A stretch of DNA of 11,855 nt from Patescibacteria group bacterium UBA5124 (GTDB lineage: Bacteria > Patescibacteriota > Gracilibacteria > Absconditabacterales > Absconditicoccaceae), in assembly GCA_002414185.1 (NCBI GenBank), contig DHYS01000017.1:2221-14075 (forward strand), read 5' to 3'. Both the position numbers and the translations under genes were made by a program. This document shows, piece by piece, positions 7,901 through 11,855 of the stretch (position 1 is its first letter; each line of letters begins with the position of its first letter). Below the pieces are notes generated by a model. The model worked only from the letters and a program-made list of their open reading frames with translations. It was not told the origin of the DNA and did not search any database.

Positions 7901-8285
7901 GATTACTCTTCAATCTCCAGATGGAGAAGTGAAGGTTACTGATCTTGTATTAGCAGTTGGTGGAAATGTTACAGGAACTACAATTTCACTTACATCTAGT
8001 GAAAATGGAGGAACTGTATACTCTTCTGTACCTTACACTACTACTCCAGCTTTATCAGGATCTATTACTGTTGATCCTACAGCTCCAGTTGTATTGTATG
8101 TTAACGTAGAAGGTGTAACATGGTCTACTACTTCAAATTCAGATCCATATGTATTTATCGGATTATCTGACCTTGGATACTCAGACATATTCAGTGATGC
8201 TTCAGAAGCTAATCACGCTAATATGTTGAAGAACTACAAGAGCTCACTTACTTCAATAACTGATCTTGGAAGAAATATTAAATAG
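4947..8285 (+). CDS. Secreted S-layer-type protein with SLH-like N-terminus and repeated beta modules
   Basis: The product has 1112 residues from ATG 4947. A GTG at 4914 in the same frame is rejected because the ATG gives a clean signal peptide: MKK, hydrophobic core 4-16, cleavage near SFA-A at residue 24. Residues about 46-185 resemble S-layer homology repeats (FTDVANETAELQGYITEAC, then FNPKGIVSRAEFGTVLSRAL), which normally bind cell-wall polymer. Residues 197-217 hold four cysteines (197, 206, 213, 217); with C85 and C105 these are the only six in the protein. From about 232 to 1075 there are roughly six beta-rich Ser/Thr/Val modules of about 145 residues, each with an A/G-x-hydrophobic strand followed by a VKxLxL-like strand. 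There is no in-frame TGA despite many glycines, suggesting high expression. No Shine-Dalgarno sequence is seen. A terminator follows the TAG stop. A cell-surface lattice subunit is the best reading; a large adhesin is the alternative. Confidence 0.85.
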   Translation: MKKLFSLLTVVALLGTSVNSVSFAADYSDELNGAYDYAYGIGITTQSSIDSANMYGNLLRSHMAKMMVNYAKEVLGKTADTSVACEFTDVANETAELQGYITEACQMGLMGVGITAFNPKGIVSRAEFGTVLSRALWGDMYNGGTPYYINHLEALKDAGVMTKIATPEQKEVRGYVMLMMQRADEDNVADTAKPAVCSTPENTLACSLGLDSCPAECKDGTTVDNTDVKEGTVTVSATPVSYTSIPNIGAVKHATVTFKAGSADVKVYGVEFKKLALSPVTNAKMYFEKNGARITSKATFSEDKASVSFNTALVVKAGSTETVDLYVALSAGNAGEQYQFASTSVNSSAETVNGIIETPLMQTVTYTVAQINVTTGGTDSTYKVDSTKLVEFGQFTLTASGNTANNKDLTVKSMTLTQKGDASLDYLSDLALYRNEEKVSTDAIINGRDVTFLLDNTIKYTSTSATYVVKGKIVTAERVGDKFQFQMKYPENLEVIEDTTSFRASIFPATAMDLASYTVNGADLKFNQGPMTYNKTIIPGAKGVVFYSGTISTLGTVNLENLTLTAIAGTGNIDEIVKTFYLKVGGNVLSASAVNTNTGTILFEGTVAVNGTQNFVIYADIKDTAPATSIKFLENISLGEFKGVNEYASNGENISSSIGTFQPVNFTISAANLTLSNSISSTKTVVKNDRNIDLANIEFSTSTDVQASVKSFKATLTGTNRGNFKGGTVTLYDADGVALVSNTIDSGSSTMSFLLPTAARIVKNSAVSFMVKLDQVSTYVTGGDELKLIFNTVYATNITTSNELINTATATSATLKVVSAGQVNIVSQTLTNKLIKLNGSTATVGTIKFKPYNGDAVLKTLTLAGMDVSKFSKVVLKDSGSLVATFVKSGTNELYVDNIQQTIAADAIKLYEVEATMISASTSGDLAPSTGKLILQSATFENTNGQDVQVVPSSADISATNTLVKVSPLVTDIATIKGSNYASYKITLQSPDGEVKVTDLVLAVGGNVTGTTISLTSSENGGTVYSSVPYTTTPALSGSITVDPTAPVVLYVNVEGVTWSTTSNSDPYVFIGLSDLGYSDIFSDASEANHANMLKNYKSSLTSITDLGRNIK

Positions 8286-8337
8286 TTAACAACCTAAAAT
8301 TGTTACTATCATAAATATTCATTTATGGACAAGAAAG

Positions 8338-8361
8338 ACCCACTCTTCGGAGTGGGTTTTT
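8338..8361 (+). terminator. Intrinsic terminator after the S-layer gene (UUCG loop)
   Basis: ACCCACTC (8338-8345) and GAGTGGGT (8350-8357) form a perfect 8-bp GC-rich stem closed by a TTCG tetraloop and followed by a run of T to 8361. It sits 53 bases after the S-layer stop codon. A few flanking AGAAA/TTTCT bases could extend the stem, so it may act in both directions. Confidence 0.93.
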
Positions 8362-8410
8362 CTGTAATTGAAAAAAAACATAAAAAAGATAACTTTTTTT
8401 GTATTTTCTC

Positions 8411-8438
8411 TTGATTTTAGTACTCAAATTCCTATAGT
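8411..8438 (+). promoter_or_regulatory. Promoter of the ribosomal-protein operon
   Basis: TTGATT (8411-8416) and TATAGT (8433-8438) are separated by 16 bases, close to sigma-70 consensus. They lie between the S-layer terminator and rpsL, the only place an operon promoter is expected. Transcription would begin near 8445 and leave about 47 bases of untranslated leader. A TATAAT at 8484-8489 lies too close to the ATG and has no well-spaced -35. Confidence 0.55.
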
Positions 8439-8491
8439 GTCGTACGCGCAATTTTTTTTGTAATATCTTTAATTGTCTGAAAATATAATTT

Positions 8492-8923
8492 ATGCCTACT
8501 ATTAACCAACTAATCAAAACAGGAAGACAGGAAAAAAAGACAAAGTCTAAAGCACCTGCACTTCAATTTGGAATCAATAAATTGAAAGGAAACAAAAAAG
8601 TAGAAAAGCCAGCTCCTTTTAAGAGAGGTGTTTGTCTCAAGGTATCTGTAATGGGTCCAAAGAAACCAAACTCAGCTCAAAGAAAGTTTGCTAAGGTTAG
8701 ATTATCTAACGGTGCTGAAGTATTAGCATATATTCCTGGAGAATCTCATACTCTACAAGAACACAGTGTTGTTTTGGTAAGAGGATGAAGAGTTAAGGAT
8801 CTTCCTTGAGTAAGATATCACATTCTTAGAGGAAAATACGATGCTAATCCAGTAGAAAAGAGAAGACAAAGTAGATCTGTATATGGAGCTAAAAGACCAA
8901 AGCCAGGTGCTGCTAAAAAATAA
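8492..8923 (+). CDS. rpsL: 30S ribosomal protein S12 (uS12)
   Basis: S12 sits at the decoding centre of the small subunit and helps monitor codon-anticodon fit. The 143-residue product starts MPTINQLIKTGRQ and contains KRGVC, PKKPNSAQRKFAKVRLSNG and LQEHSVVLVRG, all textbook S12 sequence. The frame then passes through TGA at 8786-8788 and 8807-8809, giving RGGRVKDLPGVRYH, where both glycines are near-universal in S12. This is the clearest proof in the window that TGA means glycine. The lysine of PKKPNSA linked to streptomycin sensitivity is present. An insertion of about 15 residues (INKLKGNKKVEKPAP) precedes KRGVC, a pattern seen in some S12 lineages. It ends in tandem TAA TAA and is followed after 30 bases by rpsG. 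No Shine-Dalgarno sequence is visible. Confidence 0.98.
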
Positions 8924-8953
8924 TAATTTTAACTAATTAATAGGTGTGTTATC

Positions 8954-9388
8954 ATGCTTGATCAACAACAGAAAACGGAAAAGATAATAAACTTTATCAT
9001 GAAGAGTGGTAAAAAAAGCATAGCTAAGAGAATCTATAGTGATATGCTTCAAGAAATTAAAGCTAGTGGACATATGAATCCATTTGTTGTAGTAGAAACT
9101 GCTATAGAAAATGCATCTCCTACTATAATGATCAAGTCTAAAAGACTTGGAGGTTCTGTATATCAAGTGCCAGTAGAAGTAAAGCCAGCAAAAAGATTAT
9201 TCTTTGCTATCAAATGGATTTTGGATGCAGCAAGAGGTAAGACAGGAAAATCTATGTCTAAAAAACTTGCTGAAGAAATCTTAGCAGCATATTCTTCTCA
9301 AGGATACGCAGTTAAGAAGAAGGAAGAAACTCATAAGATGGCTGAAGCAAATAAAGCATTTGCATATATGGCTAAATACGTTAACTAA
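8954..9388 (+). CDS. rpsG: 30S ribosomal protein S7 (uS7), short N-terminus
   Basis: S7 is a primary 16S rRNA binder that organises the 30S head and contacts E-site tRNA. The 144-residue product contains KSGKKSIAKRIYSDML, the hallmark SKRLGGSVYQVPVEVKP, WILDAARGKTGKSM, and VKKKEETHKMAEANKAFAY, in family order. AGGTG seven to eight bases before ATG 8954 is one of the few good Shine-Dalgarno sequences here and supports this start; an in-frame TAA at 8930 limits any extension to seven codons. The usual basic N-terminal tail of about 17 residues (the PRRR...PDP-x-Y region) is missing, and the C-terminus stops soon after the final helix. There are no TGA-glycines. It keeps the classic rpsL-rpsG pairing, but fusA does not follow. 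Confidence 0.97.
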   Translation: MLDQQQKTEKIINFIMKSGKKSIAKRIYSDMLQEIKASGHMNPFVVVETAIENASPTIMIKSKRLGGSVYQVPVEVKPAKRLFFAIKWILDAARGKTGKSMSKKLAEEILAAYSSQGYAVKKKEETHKMAEANKAFAYMAKYVN

Positions 9389-9411
9389 CTTTTACATTTA
9401 AAATTATAGTA

Positions 9412-9678
9412 ATGTGAGATACAAGTGGTGCAAAATATAAGCACATGTTATATAATGTAAATCGAGTAAGAAGAAAATCAGGAGAAAAGCAAAAGAAAGC
9501 TTTGGAATGGTACATTTTGGTTTTGAAAAAAGAAGTTCTTTTGGGAGAAACAAAATGGGTTATCAACACTAAAAAAGCAGCTTCTGCGAGATTACAAAAG
9601 ATGGGAATAACTAAAGCAATGGTAATCAAAACCCTAGAAAAGAAGTGACTAAAAGATTTATTAGCTAAAATAAACTAA
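9412..9678 (+). CDS. Small basic protein of unknown function in ribosomal operon
   Basis: Under code 25 this is an 88-residue protein from ATG 9412, 23 bases after rpsG, to TAA 9676. TGA encodes glycine at residue 2 (9415-9417) and again at 9646-9648, where a standard-code reading would stop. It is lysine-rich with few acidic residues. The core is KSGEKQKKALEWYILVLKKE and the C-terminal half KWVINTKKAASARLQKMG, followed by a likely helical tail ending LLAKIN. I do not recognise it. The position, charge and length suggest a divergent ribosomal protein. The segment VINTKKAASARL faintly recalls the S20 C-terminal signature and the W-I...AA-R spacing also recalls L20, but neither fits along its whole length. 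An internal ATG (9445) is a less likely start. Confidence 0.75.
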
Positions 9679-9681
9679 ACC

Positions 9682-9825
9682 ATGTCTAGACTAAAGACAA
9701 ACGCTAAAAGAAAGATTAACAAAGCCTTAACTAGAGTTGAAAAAACTGTGATTATGGATGTAAGAAAATCTCTAGAACAACAAAAGAAGCGAAAAGCTAA
9801 GGTAATGAACAAGAAAAGTAAATAA
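9682..9825 (+). CDS. Very small basic protein of unknown function in ribosomal operon
   Basis: ATG 9682 lies three bases after the preceding stop, which argues for translational coupling. The 47-residue product has 13 lysines and five arginines against three acidic residues, and ends KKRKAKVMNKKSK. It starts MSRLKTNAKRKINKAL, loosely like the start of S20 (K-S-x-x-KR) or L35 (LKT-x-x-x-x-KR), but it is too short for S20 and lacks the L35 core, so I do not name it. Its position within an otherwise pure ribosomal-protein operon makes an rRNA-binding role the natural guess. It contains no TGA codons. Confidence 0.6.
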   Translation: MSRLKTNAKRKINKALTRVEKTVIMDVRKSLEQQKKRKAKVMNKKSK

Positions 9826-9849
9826 TTTTATTAATTGATTCAATTTCAA

Positions 9850-10233
9850 ATGAATTTTGAAAGACTAAAAACATTGCATGATAAAAATAATGTAAGCTTG
9901 CTTAATGTAGAACCAGGTATGCTTTTGGAAATCCACGAAAAAGTTGGAGAAGGAGACAATAATAGAATCTGGAAATTTAAATGTCTTGTAATCAAGGTAA
10001 AGAAACCAAACAATGTTGACGGTTCTTTTACAGTTAGAGGACAAGTTGCTGGATTGGATGTAGAAAAAATCTATCCATTATCATTCACAAAATTTGAAAA
10101 AGTACTTTTGTTGGATGAATACAAAATCAGAAGAGCTAAACTTTACTACATCAGAGAAAAGATCGGTAAAGATGCTAGAATGAAGAGTAAAATTACTGCT
10201 GATAAGAGAAACTCTAATATCTTAAAGAAATAA
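9850..10233 (+). CDS. rplS: 50S ribosomal protein L19 (bL19)
   Basis: L19 lies at the subunit interface of the large subunit and helps form an intersubunit bridge. The 127-residue product shows the family order: VEPGMLLEIHEKVGEGDNNR (the PGD-x-V-x-V...EG region), a VIKVKKPNNVDGSFTVRGQV strand pair matching the FTVR-K-I region, the VEKIYPL segment, and the diagnostic KIRRAKLYYIREKIGKDAR near the C-terminus. A lysine-rich tail of about 12 residues extends past the usual end. ATG 9850 is chosen; an in-frame TTG at 9835 would add only five residues. There is no TGA codon and no Shine-Dalgarno sequence. It follows the two unassigned small genes by 24 bases, with rplY 41 bases downstream. Confidence 0.95.
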   Translation: MNFERLKTLHDKNNVSLLNVEPGMLLEIHEKVGEGDNNRIWKFKCLVIKVKKPNNVDGSFTVRGQVAGLDVEKIYPLSFTKFEKVLLLDEYKIRRAKLYYIREKIGKDARMKSKITADKRNSNILKK

Positions 10234-10274
10234 AGTAAACACTACCAATTATTTTTAAATTTTGTACCAGAGAG

Positions 10275-10883
10275 ATGAAACTCAAAGTAAATATTCGTCA
10301 AGGGGAAAAATCTAGTCAACTAAGAAAAGATGGATCTATACCTGCTATAGTATATGGAAAACACTTACAATCTCCTATATCTATTTCATGTAATAAGAAT
10401 GATTTCATCAAAAAGTATAAGGCAGCAGGATACTCTACTCCTATTACTTTGGATGGAAAAGATGTAGAAGAAATGGTTCTTATTCAAGATATTCAACTAG
10501 ATCCTGTAAGTAATATTGTTCTTCATGTAGATTTTCTAGCTGTTAGCAAAGATGAAAAAGTATCTACAGAAGTACCAGTTATCTTGGTTGGAGAATCTCC
10601 AATAGAAAAACTTGGAGAAGGAAAGATCCAATTAGTAAAGGACTTTGTAGAAGTAGAAGCATTCCCACAAGACTTACCACATGATATCAAGATTGATATT
10701 TCAAATATTACAAATGTACATGATACAGTATTTATTAAGGATTTGGAAGTATCAGACAAGGTAAGAATCAAGAATGATGCTGAACAACCAGTTGTTACTG
10801 TTGTTTCATTGACTGAAGAAGTTGAAGAAGCAGCTACTGAAGCAACTGCAGAAGCTGCAGCTCCACAACCAGAAAAGAAATAG
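10275..10883 (+). CDS. rplY: 50S ribosomal protein L25, long TL5/CTC type (bL25)
   Basis: L25 binds 5S rRNA in the central protuberance. The 202-residue product is the two-domain CTC/TL5 form: residues 1 to about 92 are the 5S-binding barrel (RKDGSIPAIVYGKHL, then VLIQDIQLDPVSNIVLHVDF), and about 93-180 form the C-terminal beta domain (VPVILVGESP ... VEVEAFPQDLPHDIKIDIS). A glutamate- and alanine-rich tail with PQPEKK at the end is typical of this type. AGAGAG directly before ATG 10275 may help initiation. There is no TGA codon. Some bacteria induce the CTC form in general stress; here it is simply embedded in the operon. Confidence 0.96.
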   Translation: MKLKVNIRQGEKSSQLRKDGSIPAIVYGKHLQSPISISCNKNDFIKKYKAAGYSTPITLDGKDVEEMVLIQDIQLDPVSNIVLHVDFLAVSKDEKVSTEVPVILVGESPIEKLGEGKIQLVKDFVEVEAFPQDLPHDIKIDISNITNVHDTVFIKDLEVSDKVRIKNDAEQPVVTVVSLTEEVEEAATEATAEAAAPQPEKK

Positions 10884-10910
10884 TTTTTACATATTTTTTA
10901 AAAGACAATT

Positions 10911-11099
10911 ATGGCAAGAGTATGTGATTTTACAGGTAAAGGAACAAAATCCTGAAATACAAGATCTCACTCTATGAGAGCTTCTAAAAGAACTTTCAAA
11001 CCAAATCTAATCTACAAAAAGATTAAGATGGAAGATGGATCTACTATTAGAATTAAGGTTAGTTCTAAAATCTATAAAAAACTTAAAGGATTTATCTAA
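10911..11099 (+). CDS. rpmB: 50S ribosomal protein L28 (bL28)
   Basis: The 62-residue product begins MARVCDFTGKGTKSGNTRSH, matching the L28 signature RVC-x-x-TGK...G-N-x-x-SH. The glycine before N is encoded by TGA (10953-10955); a standard-code caller would therefore miss this gene entirely. It continues with ASKRTFKPNL, the KR-F-x-PNL motif, and the strand TIRIKVSSKIYKKLK. It has only the first cysteine of the zinc-binding pattern seen in some L28 proteins, so it is the zinc-free form. It ends near GFI, shorter than the 78 residues of E. coli L28. L28 helps shape the large subunit near 23S rRNA. It sits 27 bases after rplY and is the last protein gene of the operon. Confidence 0.96.
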
Positions 11100-11130
11100 A
11101 AATATATTGCAAAAAGAAAGCATATCAGTA

Positions 11131-11155
11131 GCCTATCTCATTGTGACAGATAGGC
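11131..11155 (+). promoter_or_regulatory. Hairpin between rpmB and tRNA-Lys
   Basis: GCCTATCT (11131-11138) and AGATAGGC (11148-11155) form a perfect 8-bp stem with a nine-base loop. It lies in the 75-base gap before the tRNA. No T-tract follows directly (a TTATTTT comes about ten bases later), so a processing site or partial terminator separating the mRNA from the tRNA is more likely than a full terminator. Confidence 0.5.
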
Positions 11156-11174
11156 ACTGAATAGCTTATTTTGT

Positions 11175-11247
11175 GGGACGGTAGCTCAGTCGGTAGAGCA
11201 ATGGCCTTTTAAGCCACTGGTCAAGGGTTCGATTCCCTTCCGTCCTA
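11175..11247 (+). tRNA. tRNA-Lys (anticodon UUU)
   Basis: The 73-base cloverleaf is complete. The acceptor GGGACGG pairs with CCGTCCT (first pair G-U), the D arm is GCTC...GAGC, and the anticodon stem is ATGGC/GCCAC around loop CTTTTAA with anticodon TTT at 11208-11210. The T arm is AAGGG-TTCGATT-CCCTT and the discriminator base is A. The outermost anticodon-stem pair is an A-C mismatch. CCA is not encoded, so it must be added enzymatically. It is probably cotranscribed with or just behind the ribosomal operon and is followed by a terminator. Confidence 0.97.
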
Positions 11248-11264
11248 AGTCTTAAACAACTAAG

Positions 11265-11288
11265 AATATCCCCACGGATATTTTTTTT
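11265..11288 (+). terminator. Intrinsic terminator after tRNA-Lys
   Basis: AATATCC (11265-11271) and GGATATT (11276-11282) form a 7-bp stem with a CCAC loop and run into eight T (11281-11288). It closes the rpsL-to-tRNA transcription unit, 17 bases after the tRNA. Confidence 0.88.
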
Positions 11289-11291
11289 AAA

Positions 11292-11317
11292 GAAAAAAAT
11301 AGAGCATAGCTCTATTT
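11292..11317 (-). terminator. Intrinsic terminator of murB
   Basis: On the minus strand, AAATAGAGC and GCTCTATTT form a perfect 9-bp stem with a three-base loop (11297-11317). It runs into a T-tract given by the A run at 11293-11299 of the + strand. The stem overlaps the murB stop codon, so termination is immediate. It stands back to back with the + strand terminator at 11265-11288. Confidence 0.85.
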
Positions 11318-11855
11318 ATACATAAATAACTTCCGGTTCTAATTGTACACCAAACATATCTTGAATTTTATTTTGAATGCTCGTAGCTAGAGCAACCATA
11401 TCTTTTCAGCTTCCTTTCTCATAATTAACTAAAATCAACGCATGTTTTTCATAAACTCCCACATAATCTACTCTATATCCTTTAAACCCAGCTAATTCTA
11501 TAAGTTGACCTGCAGAGAGCTTGATTTGTGTACTACTTCATGGAATATTAAAACTTACTAGATTTGAATATTGTTGTTTTAGTTGTTCAAAGGCTCTGGT
11601 AGAAATGATTGGATTCTTAAAAAAACTTCCTGCAGTACCAAGAGTATGCCAATCAGGCAACTTACTTTCTCTGATAGCGTTGATCATCGAAGACAACTTC
11701 TTTGCCGTCAATACTCAGGGATTTTTTTTTATCTGAGTTTGGAGTTCTCTATAATTAGTAATAAACTGATAATTTGCTCCAATTTTTTGAAGTTTAAATC
11801 TTACTCCAGTCACAAGAAAATTATCTTTGAGTTCATGTTTAAAAATACTATCACG
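11316..11855 (-). CDS. murB: UDP-N-acetylenolpyruvoylglucosamine reductase, C-terminal part (5' end outside window)
   Basis: MurB uses FAD and NADPH to reduce UDP-GlcNAc-enolpyruvate to UDP-MurNAc in cytoplasmic peptidoglycan synthesis. The visible 179 residues begin RDSIFKHE, matching the YRDSIFKHE segment of E. coli MurB, so the first residue is the counterpart of substrate-binding Arg159. Further on come LGTAGSFFKNP with the catalytic serine (residue 77 of the fragment), KLSAGQLIELAGFKG, YEKHALILVN, and the C-terminal LEPEV with the catalytic glutamate. The pattern is type I MurB. Three glycines are encoded by TGA (+ strand TCA at 11715-11717, 11538-11540 and 11406-11408). The protein ends at YV, about a dozen residues shorter than in E. 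coli. It converges on the ribosomal operon with its own terminator. Its presence implies that the cell makes, or remodels, peptidoglycan precursors. Confidence 0.96.

Overview
This window reads as a piece of a small, very AT-rich genome from a candidate phylum that uses genetic code 25, in which UGA is read as glycine: Absconditabacteria (SR1) or Gracilibacteria (BD1-5), which I cannot separate here. Several clearly recognisable proteins are interrupted by in-frame TGA exactly where their families carry a conserved glycine: ribosomal protein S12 (two sites), L28 (one), MurB (three), ComEC (sixteen) and the end of a pyruvyltransferase-like protein. TAA and TAG close the genes normally. A standard-code gene caller would break or truncate most of these, so I give code-25 coordinates. 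Most genes lack a clear Shine-Dalgarno sequence.

Layout on the + strand. Bases 1-542 hold the C-terminal part of a polysaccharide pyruvyltransferase-like enzyme. A 275-base gap with a long nested inverted repeat follows. comEC, a DNA-uptake channel without a C-terminal metallo-beta-lactamase domain, occupies 818-2323. Bases 2324-4946 are a gene-poor stretch of about 2.6 kb. It holds stop-interrupted or doubtful reading frames, a tandem pair of 103-bp palindromic repeats (4201-4433), and a run of hairpins (4648-4911) just ahead of the next gene. That gene (4947-8285) encodes a secreted 1112-residue S-layer-type protein with an N-terminal SLH-like region, a cysteine cluster and about six beta-rich modules. 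It ends at a UUCG-loop terminator.

From 8411 a promoter leads into a tightly packed translation operon: rpsL, rpsG, two small basic proteins I do not recognise, rplS, rplY, rpmB and tRNA-Lys(UUU), ending at a strong terminator near 11288. murB lies on the opposite strand, converges on this operon, and has its own terminator at 11292-11317; its 5' part lies beyond the window.

Together the genes cover envelope construction (pyruvyltransferase-like enzyme, S-layer protein, MurB), DNA uptake (ComEC) and translation. The gene order is unusual: rpsL-rpsG is not followed by fusA or tuf but by rplS, rplY and rpmB. The items most worth a second look are the structured leader of the S-layer gene, the two unassigned small proteins, the gene-poor region with its repeats, and the uneven use of UGA-Gly between genes.
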